Positions 1 to 11,800 of a stretch of DNA of 64,000 bases are shown here, in pieces. Each line of letters opens with the position of its first letter. Position 1 is the first letter of the stretch. The position numbers were made by a program, and so were the translations under genes. Source of the stretch: Moniliella sp. 'wahieum' (lineage: Eukaryota; Basidiomycota; Moniliellomycetes; Moniliellales; Moniliellaceae); the NCBI GenBank assembly GCA_003971905.1, contig RSEE01000018.1, positions 124,001 through 188,000 of the forward strand, in the 5' to 3' direction. Under the pieces are notes generated by a model. The model saw only the letters and a list, made by a program, of their open reading frames with translations, was not told the origin of the DNA and made no database searches.

Positions 1-368
1 ACATTCCATTCCGGCTCTCAGGACACGCGATGCGTAGGCAGGGCCATGTTGTCTTTTCCACACCGCCTTCTCTGCCGCCTACGGGAGAGACGGATGCGAC
101 GAAGAAGAAGCGAACAGATGGTTCGCGCACCGTCGCCTCTCGCCCTAAGTCGTCTCACCAGGCCAGGTGAGAAGTGTGGATCGTAGCTGGTTACGCGAGG
201 AGGATGGGATTGGAATGGGATTGGGGGGCGGTGCGTAGCCATCAATGGATTACGTTGTGAACCTTGGCAGGGGGGGGGATGATCGATGAAGTAGATCGGA
301 GGCGAGAGGAATCAAGGGGTTGAATGGATGGGGAGGTATTCGACGGAGGCGACGCGTGTGTGCCCGGG
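1..368. other. Left edge, downstream of RRT8-like gene
   Basis: No supported gene. Overlapping open frames exist on both strands but are GC-rich and show no family resemblance. The stretch lies 3' of the minus-strand gene that ends at 369, so it probably holds its 3' untranslated region. Confidence 0.5.
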
Positions 369-1629
369 TTACGAGTCGGCACCGAGTGCTTGGGCAATAT
401 CCTTTTCGCTGTACGCGGGCGGGGCGTCCGTGGGCAGCGGAGCGGAGGAGGCGGGGGCAGGAGCCGAAGGAGGCCGATGGGTGAGGTCCCCAGCACCGCC
501 GTCCTTCCCAACGGTAGTGGACTGTGCCATCCCGTGGCCAGCGCGCCGGCTGCCGTGGTCGAGGAAGAAGAAGAAGAAGAGGGGGGGGCAAGTGCAGGGG
601 TGGGTGGTGCGTGTTGTTGTTGGGCTACTGCGTGCTGACGCTTTTCCAAGTCGTGCGCCAGCATAGCCGCTCCGACACGGTTGGAGATGCTTAAGGCAAT
701 GCCTAGGAGCGGGATGCGTTCCAGAAACGCGCACATGAACCCGAAACTGCTCAGGGACCTCCTGCGCTCGGTGAGGAAGAGTTCGACCTGCGTCTTGGTC
801 ATTTTTCTGTGCGAAAAAGGGCGTGAGCAGTTGCTGGGCATAGGAGGCCGATTGAAAGTACGACGAGACGGCCATGGAGAGACAAGGAATAAAGTCCAAC
901 GGCAAGAGAATGACTGTGGAACGACCGACGACCGACGCATCGCATATACCCTGGTTAGTGATGAATCCAAAGATGCCCTGCCCAACTAATCTTGCCCAAC
1001 CCACCAAAAGGCATTATCATGGACACCGTTCCCGCTTGGGTAGGGCAAACGAGCTCAGGAGAGAAAACGTACAACGGACAAAGACGCGCTGGAACAGCTT
1101 GTTCTGCAACCGGTTCGACAATGGTTGCTTGGCAAACAAGGCCTGAGCCTCGGCCAGAGGCGGGTTGGCCCATTCTTCCACATAGGGAATCCACCACGTT
1201 GTGGCATACCCGCGCGAAGCTACCGTCGCACCGTACGCCTCGGTACGGAATTGGCGCAGCCGACGGCCCATGACCAGTTCCAGGATGGTCTGGCATTGGC
1301 CCAAGAGGAAGAGGAAGGCGGCAAAGGTGGTGAGGGAAGGCAGCGGGAGGATCTGGGCATGGTCCTCTGCTTCTTCCTCGGCATGGACAAAGAGATAATA
1401 CAGCCCGCGCATGCCCAGCACACGAGCGCTGCCGTGCATAAAGTGGTTGACGAGGAACTTTTGCACGGGCCACGTCACCAACGCCCAAATCGACGCCACC
1501 ACCGCACCCGCCGCAGCAAGGGCTGGATGGAGGTCCACATGGGCTGCCACAGCAGGTCGGATCGTGCGCCAAGCGATACGCTCCGACAAAGGGGTAGACC
1601 GCAGGGATGTGAAGGAATTCTTGGGGCAT
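369..1629 (-). CDS. RRT8/EI24-type multi-spanning membrane protein
   Basis: The restored protein starts with ATG at 1629 (MPQEFLHIPAVYPF) and ends with a PPAYSEKDIAQALGADS tail whose stop is at 369. Hydrophobic segments follow one another: LAAAGAVVASIWALVTWP (about 1500), a second around 1330-1280 containing ILELVMGRRLRQFRTEAYGA, and a last one at LERIPLLGIALSISNRVGAAML (about 720-650). The order and the basic, Arg-rich stretch before the last segment (TERRRSLSSFGFMCAFLERIP) resemble fungal outer-spore-wall RRT8/LDS proteins, which carry an EI24-like domain and sit on lipid droplets or the ER; this is family recall, not a search. At least four one-base losses break the frame (near 1560, 1510, 800 and 440) and an intron probably lies near 1080-930. 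The C-terminal PPAY could bind WW-domain ubiquitin ligases (inference). Confidence 0.7.
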
Positions 1630-2450
1630 CCTGGGATATGCTCTTGGTGGTCTTAGCCACAGTTGGCTTGGGAGCAAAGCAAAGGGGTTAAGGAGGTGGA
1701 GGCAAGGACGCGGGAATTGAGGGCGGGTAGGAGGGTAATAAGCAACAGAAATCCGTTGCGCTGTCCACGACGAGAGTCTCTTGCGTATCATGCATTGCGT
1801 TCAAGTGTCCCGCGAGAAGAAAACTCAGAGTCATTATAGGCGTGAGACAAAGGTAATATAGGATGTGCCTGCCGGCCTGCCGTGTCTGTGCCACCGGACG
1901 AGCGTGTTCTGTTGGGTTTTTTGGTGGCAGTGCGCGCGGGCACGGCGAAGGCAGGGGTTCCGCTGGTGGGGACAGAGGGACAGCGTAGCGCACTAGTAGG
2001 TACCTACTTTACTGGTCCTGAGATGCAGATGGCTGTGCCCTCGGCCAAATCTACGTGGACCAGGCTGCTAGTCCGCGGGGGTGCGCGGCCTGCGCGCCGT
2101 TGGACCGGCCGGCGGATGGAGCTGCTCGCCCAGGATCCAAACAAGTTTCAAGCTCCCAACATCGACATCGAAGATCCCGTGTTTCGTCCCACACTCGCCA
2201 CGACATGGTGTCACGTTGTAGTGCGTGAGATGTGAGATCAGAGATCAGCTTGGGAGGGTTGCCAGCGCGCCGTGCAGGCTACATGTTACATTGTTACCAC
2301 CGCATCCGGCTTAAGGGGGTTGCGAGCTCCATTGGCATGCTCGGCGCACTACGTCACCAACCGCATAGCCACTCTCAGGTCTCGCGTCTTGCGTCTTACG
2401 CCGCTCCATTCAGACGTTCCGATCTTGCAACCACACCCTATGTCATGCCC
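1630..2450. other. Intergenic region between two minus-strand genes
   Basis: Holds the presumed promoter of the RRT8-like gene and the 3' flank of the ArfGAP gene. A 117-codon open frame on the plus strand (1882-2235) has no recognisable features and a composition like the surrounding DNA. Nothing else supported. Confidence 0.5.
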
Positions 2451-2504
2451 TGCTTATGCGCCACAAGGTGGTGAGATGGAGAATGGGGAGTTGGGATTGG
2501 CAGA

Positions 2505-2712
2505 CCAAACGAGAAGGAAAAGGAAAGGGAAAGAAAGGACAGAGGAAAGGAAAGAGGAAAGGAAAGAGGAAAGGACAGGAAAGGAAAGGAAAGGAAAGAG
2601 GATAGGAAAGAGGATAGGAAAGAGGATAGGATAGCATAAGGAAGGATAAGATAGAGAGAGGATCGGATAGGATAGGATAGGATAGGATAGGATAGGACAG
2701 GATAGGCAGAGG
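2505..2712. repeat. Purine-strand microsatellite, GGAAA/GGATA units
   Basis: About 200 bases with almost only purines on the plus strand. It opens with GGAAAG-type units, passes through AGGATAGGAAAG units and ends in a clean pentamer run of GGATA (2665-2705). Reading frames through it (SYPIL on the minus strand) are by-products. It lies just beyond the likely 3' end of the ArfGAP gene. Confidence 0.9.
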
Positions 2713-2714
2713 GG

Positions 2715-5700
2715 GTATGGTATGGTCCCCGGCACAGCCTGCCCGCGCACCTGCCGGCGCAGCGCCCAGATCGAGGACCCAGGAACGACGACGAGGAGGA
2801 AGCAACGTCCATCTCGGCTGGCTTCTCTCGTGTGCGCCCTTCGTCGCCCAGCGGGGCGCGGGGATGCGGACCACGAGACTTAGTACGCGCGACGACGCGC
2901 TCGGCGGGTTACCAGAACGTCGCCCCTGGTCCGAATTGGTCGAGACGACAGGGAGAGCGGGTGGGCAAAGTCGCGGAACGCAGAGGGCGGTGGGGCGGGA
3001 AGACTGTGAGGACGGGGAGGAAGAGCCAGGCGCGGCGGGGACCACACCAGCTGCAGGAGCTGTAGCCGCGTCAGGCGCGGTACGTGGCGCCTGAGTCTGA
3101 GTCGGGATCTGGGTCTGAGTCTGGGTCTGGGGCTGAGTCTGGAGCTGAGTCTGGGTCTGGGACTGGGTCTGGGCGGGCGCACGACCGGACGCAGCGTAAG
3201 TCCAGAGCGTATCGGGGAACCGACCGGGCGGGGCCCAACGTCGATCGACGTACTTGTAGATCCAAAACAAGTCGGCTTCCCTTTGCTCGGGCGAGGGGCC
3301 GGGGCCGGGTCGAGGTCGCGTTTGCGCGCGGGGCTGGCCGCGATGCGCGGTGGCTTGAGCGCCTGCGGCGACGCGGGCGACCGCCCGCGCGCAGGAGAGA
3401 TGGCTCGGTGCGTGCTCGACCCGACTGAGGACGGGGGGGGCGCACGGCAAAGCCGCTCCCAAGCGCCGGTAGCACGTTGGACCCTCCCCCCAAGGTATGT
3501 GCCGCTCCTGGCCCAGGCACCGACGCCGGCACCGACGCCGGCGCCGGTTCCTGCTCCTCCGCCGAGGCATCGCGTCGAAGAAAGGTTCGTCGATCGAGGA
3601 CGGTCACCGCCCTCTTTCGCCACCCGCTCGAGGTGACGCGGATGCAGATGCTGAAGGTGCTGGACGACAGCCTGGTGCGCCCGGTGCGCATGGTTGGACC
3701 GATGCGATCTTGTGGTTCAGTGCCTGCGGCTCCAACGTTGTTGCCAGCGGTGAGGTGGGCACCGATCCGCCAAGCGACTGGTTGTGCCCGATGTGGACGG
3801 GGAGGTGGAGCCACCGCCCGCGGGCGGAAGGCGCGACAACGGGGTGAGAGCTCATCGCCTGCGACACTACATTGTTGCATTGCAGAGGGCGCATGCCTTA
3901 AAACTGGGGCGGAGCCGCATACTCCCAGTACGCGTTGGCGCGCACATTGCCCCAATCCCGTGCCGCCGCCGCCTGTGGCTCGGTCCAGGCGTCCAAGTCG
4001 AGACTCTGACCTTACTCACATGCACACCCAGCGCACGGTGAACCGAGGTGCACTGGATACAGAGAAAGATGCAGCCAAGGCTGCTCAAATAGCGACCACG
4101 AAGCCCAGCGCGGATCTGAAAAGTAAGTGAACGCGAGCTCGGGTCAGCATCCACCCCAGTAGGAGCAGGGCAACAGAGGGGGGGCAGGGAGGGGGGGGCA
4201 CGTACTAGGGGCTTGGCATCGGCACAAAGTCGGTTTTCAGGCAACTGGGCCAGAGCCCTTACTTCTGCAGCGTAATCCACCGGGGGTGGAGGCGTTGAAT
4301 TCGACGCTGGGACTGCGAAAGGCGGCGGAGGGGTGGGGAGGTGCGCGATGGGGGATACGTAAAGAGAGGACGCGGGGAAGGATCCATCTTGGCTGGGTGA
4401 TACCACGGCCTCGGTCGAGGGGGCCCAGTGGGAGGACGTAGTCACCGCCATGTCCGACATGGCAGAGGGGATACTGACGCTCGAACCAGCAGTGGCCGTT
4501 GTGGCTGGAGGCACGTCCGAGCAATGCATCACGTTGCTCGCTGAGCTCAAGCCGGGGAAGAACGGTCGAGGCTACTTGTCAAGGAGCCTGTGTGGCCCGG
4601 CCTGATCCCCAATTCCCCGTCGCCCGATTCGGAGCCATCGGTGGCACTTGTTTGGGATAGCGCTGATGCGGCGGGGACAACCGAGGCCTCGTCCATTGGC
4701 GTGCCTTCCTTCCGGGAGGGGAGGTTTGAGCAGAGCATCTGCAATTCCCTCGCGAATCGCTTCAACCCACTCGGCTAAATCGGTCGCGTCGCGCGGCAGT
4801 AGTATGAAGCGGCGGTCATTGAGTGAAACTAGCTCAAACACGTGGCCCCGGGAGCGATGCGAGTGGCGCAAGAGGCGACTTGGGGAAAGCTTGGACGTAT
4901 GGCCTTGATGTTGCTTGGCCGAGCCGCCACAGGTCGTTGGGGAACAGAGGAGGGACAGGATGCACACATCCGCCAGGGGCACGGCATTCAATGATTCCTG
5001 TAGCGCGGCGCACTGAGCGGAAAGCGGCTGGTTGCCCCCTCACCGACTTGAAGGTGTCTGGTGCAATGTGTTGGAGGGAAGGTTGGTGCTGCGACCCCGC
5101 TCCGCCAGCAGGAACACCAGGGATGCGGATGGTGGTATGATGAGCGGCAGTTCGTCGACCAAAATGTCCTCCGTGTGGTGGGCCTTGGGCGGTTTGGGGC
5201 CCTGCGATTGACGCTGATTCCGCACGGCATTCCTCCGATCTTGCTCTGACGGGGCGGGGCAAGACCCGTGTAGAGAAAGAGCGACTCGGGGCCCAGCTCC
5301 ATCCAGCAAGGGCGCCAGGCCGATTCCTTAAATAGTTCCGTCGGCCAGTCCTTGTTGCCACGAAAGGTAAGCGACCGTTGCCAACAGGCATGCGCATTTA
5401 CGCGAGATTGAATCATGCCCTTTTGGTCCCCAGTGCCTTGGGCCGGCAACGAGAAAGGCGCCGAGGTGGACGAGTCGGGAGTCCGACTCGAATTGGGGTG
5501 AACCAAGCGTGAGGGGGCGGAGACAACCAGAGCCTCGGGGTTAAAAAGTGCTCGGAAGGCGTGGGGTGGTGGAAGATGCGTGGGAGGGACGGGCAGAAGC
5601 GGAGGAGAAAGATCCCATTGTTGGAGGCGAAGCGGGCGTACCATTGGCCACGGCGGGGCCAGCGCGCAGAGTGGGTGCAGATGAGCCTCCGATGCGAATG

Positions 5701-6564
5701 GGAGTTGCCGTTGACTCGGACAGACGCGGGGTGCAATCATCCGAAGTGGAAGGCTGGTGATGGGCAGACGCGCTGTGGTTGTGCGGGTGTGATGCCGAGG
5801 ACGGCGCGGCGGACACGGGGGCAGCGGGGTCGCGAGAGGTGGAGTGGAGTGGGAGCGGGGAGAAAAGACCCAGCGGGGACGCATATCGAGGGAGGCACGA
5901 GAAAAGCGAAAGGCGGAGGAGCCGGCGGTGCCGAACTCCGAGTTGGCATGCGACGCGTGCGAAGGACGGCGGAGAGGAGGCACAGACGGGCGGGCTGCAT
6001 CCTCCTCGTGCGCGCCCGCCTGCGGGATCATGCTGGCGGAGGAGGAGGACCAGGGGCGGGTGAAGAAGGGGCGCGACACGTCGGAAGAGCGGCGGAGACT
6101 GAAGCGTGCGGACGACCCCCCGGCCGCAGAGAGGGGGCGGAAGCGGCGGCGGGAAAGGGCGTACGATGGGCGGGAGCAGAGGCGGCTGGTGGTGGCACGT
6201 CGAGCTCCTCGGTGTGCTCGGCGGGGAGGGCGCGGGGGTTGTGCCGGAGGCGCGGGTGCGAGGGGTGAAGAGGGCCAGCAGACGGCGTGGGCGGCGGGGC
6301 AGGCGTGGATCGGATGCGGGGGAGGCAGTCGGCATGGATGGGTCCAGGGCGGGCGCAGGTGCGGGCGACTGGGGCGGGAGGGCGGGGGGCGCGGGCGCGG
6401 GGCCGCAAGCGGGAGCGGGAGCGGGCGGGGGGCGCATCCTGCGTGGTGGGTGCGGGTGCGGGCGGTGGCGATGGCGGCGGCGCGGGGAGGGCGGCGGCAG
6501 GCCAGGGCCGGGGCGCGGTGGGGTAGGCGGGGACGCTGTCGAGGCCCAGGGCGGGGGCAGACAT
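2715..6564 (-). CDS. PH domain and ArfGAP domain protein
   Basis: GTPase-activating protein for Arf GTPases, acting at membranes. From the ATG at 6564 (MSAPALGLDSVPAYP) about 350 Pro/Ser-rich residues precede a PH domain (about 5350-4730: LTFRGNKDWPTELF, WRPCWMELGPESLFLYTG, then ELVSLNDRRFILLPR and LAEWVEAIREGI). The ArfGAP zinc module starts at PENRLCAD; the second pair is in LGCIFLCIQCTSVHR (4095-4050), followed by LGVHVSKVRSLD and RDWGNVRANAYWEYA (3960-3905). A clean intron is at 4116-4205. The block that normally follows at once, here LFWIYKYVDRRWAPPGRF (about 3270-3210), appears about 650 nt later, so the domain seems to carry a large insertion or introns. The tail has QT-rich hexanucleotide-repeat sequence; its exact end (2715-3071) is unresolved. 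Many one-base frame breaks. No BAR domain was seen, so it resembles Age1 or a BAR-less Csx2/Cnt6. Confidence 0.8.
3090..3175. repeat. GTCTGG/GAGTCT hexanucleotide repeat
   Basis: Imperfect tandem hexamers (GAGTCT, GGGTCT, GGATCT) inside the ArfGAP gene. On the coding strand they give a run of alternating Gln-Thr in the frame that continues from the ArfGAP module. Confidence 0.8.
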
Positions 6565-8815
6565 GGCCGACGCAGGAAAGAGCAACGGCAGGCTGCGTCC
6601 GCAGCTCTGTCTGTCTGCAGAGTGGTGGTGGGAACGCAGCCGAACCGGCCGCGGCCGGCGGCTGCTGCCGTGCGCCTCCACCTGCCCGCGAAAGCCACCG
6701 CACCCGCACCGCACCCGTGCCGCGCCCGGCGCCCGCCGCACCCACGCACCGCGCCGCACTCCTGCCCCGCGCCTCCTTGCAGCCTGTCTCCCTGCAGCTG
6801 CCTCCCTGCAGCTGCCTCCCTGCAGCCTCGGCCACGCGTGACTAGTGACTGTCAACGGTGGGCCGCCGCCAACCGCGAGGCCGCCACTACTCACTGGATG
6901 CTGCTGCTGCCAGGACCAGGAGCAGGACGCGCTGACGCGTGACACTGGAGCCCAGCGTGCGATCCGAGGTACGCGCCTGGCGCCGCGCCCGTCTGCCAGG
7001 CTCCCGGCGGTCTGCCGCAGCCACGCCACCGCACGGCAGCGCACTGCGTGCGCTGGCCTGGGTGACCGATGGCCAGGCATGCGGCGTGACGCGGACGCAT
7101 CACACGTTCGGGGGGTCCGCGCTCGGCCGTCGGCGCGCCCAGCGGCTGACATGCATGACAGGCACCCGGGCTTGTGCTTGTGCTTGTGCTTGTGCTTGTG
7201 CTTGTGCTTGTGGCTCCCCGCTGCCGCCGTGCTGCAGGAGCGCGTGGGCCTGGCGGGGAGCGCTCAGGCTGAGCGCTGAGCAGAGACGCGTGACGTGGTT
7301 TCTTTGTGGATTTTTCCTGGGCTGTCGCATGCAGCTTGCAGGCCGCCCAGCGCAGCCTGGCGATCGGGCAGGCTGCGTGTTCTGGGGTCTGGGCCGCCCA
7401 CGCTGCATCACATGTCACATGTCACACGTCACCCAGGGGCCTTGGCCCACATCACCCACCGGCGCGCACGTGCAGCATCGCCCTCCTTCCGAATCCCTAT
7501 TGAATCGCCACGCCCGCCCACATCCGCACCCGCCGGCGGGCTGCGTCCGGACGACGTCAGAGGCCTCTGGGTGCTCAGTCAGCGCCTGCCACCACGCATC
7601 CGCCGCACCCATGCCGAACCACAGCCCTCCCATTCACCAATTCATCCCCCAGGCGCATCATGCCGGCCCCGCCCCCGCGCGGGATGGGTGTGGGGGACGG
7701 GTGTGAGAACGCTGAGCGTACTGAGTACTGAACGTTGAATGACGTTGATGCCACGCCGCCACCGCCGCTCTGACGTCGCAGCCTGAGGCCTGCCGTATCC
7801 GCCGTCTCAGCCCTCCGCCTCCGCCCTCAGCTTGGCCGCCGAGGTGAGTGGGTCAGTGCGGACCTCAGCACTCCTCAGGCTGAGTCGGAGTTGCACTCAA
7901 CCTCCAGCGTTTGACGTCCAACGTCCATTGTGTTCACCCTCCTGATGGTCACAACGACGAGCGCACAGGTGGGACGTTCCAGGGCCACAATGTCTCCACC
8001 TCCGCCTCCCGATCCCCCCGCCCGGCCGCCGCAGGGATCGAGGGTATCCGGCCTAGGGATAAGTCCTCGATGAGGTCGATGAGGGCCGCCGCTAGCTTGA
8101 CGCCACAGGGAGCAGCGCAATGCAGGATCCATGCCGGTGCGTGAGGTGGCGGGCGTGCATCAGCAGCTGTAGAACTGCTGCGGTGGAATGCAATTCACCC
8201 TTCTTTTCCTGCCTCGATCGATATCTGCCGTCCCCACCCTCAAGCCTAAGTCTACTAGTAGTACCGAGGGCCCGTTCCGTCACATGCTCCATCCCAGCCT
8301 CGGCGAGGATGAATAATACTAGAGAACTAGAGACCCTTGCTTGCTCTTGCAGCCACTGTCACAGTCGTTGTCCAAAGTCCAAATCCTGTTTCCTGACTGC
8401 TGTCAACTAGTCACTGCTTCCGCCCCTTTCGTCCTGCCACCTTCCCATATGGCATACGGCTCGACAGGTATGGCCAGTAAGGTCATTCAACAACTTCTAC
8501 CTTGAGCTTCAGTGTGCTTCGCACGCCGCTCTCGTCCTTCTATACCACGCATTCCACCCCCCTTTTCCCACACGCCGAGGGGGGGCAGCACAGTTGAAGA
8601 CTAGACAATATAATGCCACATTGGACTCTACCGAATTGACCCTAGGAACCCCACGCGCCAACGCATCCTCTCAGTTCCACCATGCAACCAACCAGCCAAC
8701 CAGACAACCAGACAACCAGAGAGAAGAGGGCAATCCAAAACGCAGAGACAACGATCTATTCAGAGCAGGCCAACCGAGGCCGTCGGGGAGTTAGGAAGGG
8801 GCAGTCGTAATGGAA
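6565..8815. other. Intergenic region with tandem CTTGTG repeat and heptad tracts
   Basis: Upstream region of the ArfGAP gene and 3' flank of the Boi/Pob1-like gene. It holds a hexamer run of GCTTGT at 7170-7212, a CTGCAG-rich run at 6780-6830, two palindromic-heptad tracts (7408-7431 and 7718-7738) and a CCAACGT pair at about 7917-7928. Open frames here are GC-rich shadows; no gene supported. Confidence 0.6.
7170..7212. repeat. GCTTGT hexanucleotide microsatellite
   Basis: Seven consecutive units of GCTTGT on the plus strand. Confidence 0.95.
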
Positions 8816-11800
8816 TCAAGCGTGGTAATCAAACGCGGTAAGCACCTCGGCGTCTTTGGCGGTCAACTGGTCTGTGCGTGGGCGCACGGTGGCCTTTTGG
8901 GTGCGCACGAGGCTGGTGGGCGAGGGTGGGCGGGGGCGGGTTCATCGCCTGTGCCTCGGCGAGGGAGACGGTCTGCGCCTGGTACGAGGAAAAGACCGGG
9001 GTGGTAGTTTGGCGCGCAATCGACGCCTTCATCAGCATCTTCATCCAACTCTGTACCACCCCCGGGTTTTCCGAGCTGAAACTGTGCACCACCTTGGCGC
9101 CTGTTGTCGGGTCGGTGTGGATCACCTTCAGGCCATAGTAGCCCGCATGCACCGATTCGTCCGACACGACGCGCGCGCCCTTGAGCGGGATGTAGGCTTT
9201 GATCTTGGTCGCCTCCGCGTCGCGCAGCACCACCAGATCCGCTCCTTTCACAGCCAAGTAGCGCGGTTTCCACACCGCATACCGCTCCCCGCGCTTCTTC
9301 ATCCACCCTTCATAGTCGACCGGACGGATGCGCGCCATGACCTTGGCCGTGCCGTCGTGCGCGGCAGGCACAGCCATCGACCCTGCCGCCCCACTCTCCA
9401 CGCCATTCGACACCCCCACCGGCTCAACCACGGGGGGCAACGGCGATCCGGCCTTGGTCGCCTGACCCGCGGCCCCAGGCCCGCCCAAGCGTTTGGGAAT
9501 CAAGCGAGCAAGCGCCTTGTCGCCCCGGAGGGAGCGACGGCCAAACAGGCTGGACGAACGCTCGTCGCGCGCAGCGGGCGACAGCGGCGCTAGCGGCACC
9601 AGCGGCACAGTCGGCACAGTCGGCACAGTCGGCGACGTAGGCAACGATCCACCAGACGGCTGCGTTGGCACACTCGCGCCTGCTGCGCTCACGCCGGGAG
9701 CAGCGCTGAGGTTACGCTCGTGCTGCAGCGCAGCCTCCTGCTCAGCCTCGGCCTCTCTCCGCGCCCACGCGGGCAGGTTGGAGGGCAACTCGGTAGAGCG
9801 GGTGTGCTGGTGCCGGTGCCGCACGGCAGGCGCGGCCACGGCCGCCACTCCTGCCCCTGCCCCCGCCGCCCCCACTGAGAACACCCGGCTCGGAAGTGGA
9901 TGTGACAGAAGCCTCGGTGGGGTGGGTGGAGCTCGACTCGGCAGCCACGGCCGACGAGGGGGCCGAAACGTGGCCCACCGGACTGGCGGCGGACGAAGCG
10001 TAGGGATTGGACAGGTGCGTCGGCTCCACTGGCGTCGCGTTTTTCTCCGTAGGAGCAGAGGCAGGGACCGCAGCGCGGCAGAGGTCGAAACAGGAATGGG
10101 AGCCGACGTAGGAACAGAAGCGGGGGAGGAAACGGAGGCAGAGACGGGGGGGGAAGTAGAAAACGGAATAGGAAGAGGAGGGAGCAGAAGCGGGAGCGGA
10201 GCGGGGGCGGGAGCGGGGGCGGGAGGGGGCGGGAACGGGAACGGATCTGGGAGCCGGGACGGGAGCCGGAGCCATAACCGGAACCGGAGCGGGTGCGGGG
10301 GCGGGTGCGGGTGCAGAAGCAGGAACCGAAGCTGGAGCTACAGGTTCTTCATACGGGTTGGGCAGCAGCTCGGTTTGGACGGGTTTGGCCCAGGTTGGAG
10401 TTGCGCTGGTGGGCAGGGAGGTGAGGGAAGCGGGAGAGGCGGGCGAGGCCGCTGCGCGCTGCGCGTAGCCCAATGGGACAGCCTGGGTATGGGACTTGTT
10501 GCTCCCCCAAGACGGTTGGTGACCGGGGTGCACAGGAGCGGGCGCAACGACCGAGTACGTGCCGAGGGGGGAGGCGATCGGGGCCGGGGAGGCGAGGTGG
10601 GAATACGCGTTGGTCGGCGCCGAGCCGTTGGAAGACGCGACGTGCCGCTCGGGAGAGTGGATCGAGCTCGTTTGACGAGTATGGTGGGTTGGACTGCTGC
10701 TCCCCGTCGCGGTCCAGAGCGGAGCGGGCGTGGCAGGCGTCGCGGGCACATGGCTCCCCGTCCAACTGCGATCGGCCTCGGAAGGAGCACGACGCAGCTC
10801 CCCAATGGCCACAGCAATCTTGTGGCGGGCACCAAAGGTCTTGATGTCAATCTCCTTGAGCATATTGATATCCATGTCGAGCAGCACGTCGCCCGAAATC
10901 TGTTGCTCAGCAAATTTGGATACAATCGACCCTTCATCCCACCCTTTCGCACGAGCCCATTGGCACACCTGTGCCACCGACCAATCCACCGGGTCGCCAG
11001 GGGGAATGGTTGCCACTGGCGAGTAAGCCATTCGGGTTGGGCCATGGGACACTGTCGATGCAAAGGAGTGCTCGGGCAGATCCCGTTCGTGCACCGATGA
11101 CGCGACGGATGGGGTGCGCACCGAGGCTGAGCGCCGCGAGGAAGCCAGCGGAGGGGTGGTGTGCGAAACAGGAGCCACTGCCACAGGAGGGGTGGGACAG
11201 GACGAGATGCGGCAACCGGAGGCTGGACAAAGGAGGCGCTGGCTGGCGGAACAGACGGGGGGGCTTGCTCTATGTCCCGATGATACTGGTCCGCGGGAGG
11301 CTCAGGCTGTTGGGAAATAAGAGTCGAGCCCGAGGGAGGAAGCTGACGGGAAGCCGAAGGCTGCGGTGAGGTCTGCAGCTGTGGCTGCTGCTGCTGCTGC
11401 TGCTCCTGCGGCTGCCGCCGGGACGGTGTCTGCGTCTGAGACGCCACCTGGGCCGGAAGCGTGGTCACCGTCGCGAGCGTAGAGCTGGAGAAGAGAGGCG
11501 GAGTAGGGGGGGGTAGGCGGCAGCAGGCTGGGAAGCGGGTTGGACGACTTGGGGATGAGGTGTGGTAGCCTGGAGGCCATTCAAGCCGGAAAGGTGATTC
11601 TTGTCCTCGTCATCCGATTCGTCCGACAACTCCATCCCGTCCAGAGCCATCGACAGCCGCGCCGGGTCATCCGTGCTCGTGCTCACCCGCCCGCGCGACG
11701 CCCAGGTTTGTCTCTGTGCCTCCTCCTGCTGGTGACGCTGGAGAGCCTGCGCCGTCCGACGCTCGTCGTGCAAGCGTTGTTCCTCCTGGGCCGAACGAAG

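Noticed and set aside
2443..3570. A 375-codon minus frame ending in a SYPIL repeat tail
   Set aside because: Its front part overlaps the real ArfGAP sequence, but the tail is a translation of the GGATA microsatellite.
5844..6942. Plus-strand frames of 280-330 codons rich in Arg/Gly
   Set aside because: Antisense to the Pro-rich N-terminus of the ArfGAP gene; low complexity.
9493..11100. A 535-codon plus-strand frame rich in Gly/Arg/Ser
   Set aside because: It is antisense to the Boi/Pob1-like gene, whose SAM and PH domains are on the minus strand; open only because of GC bias.
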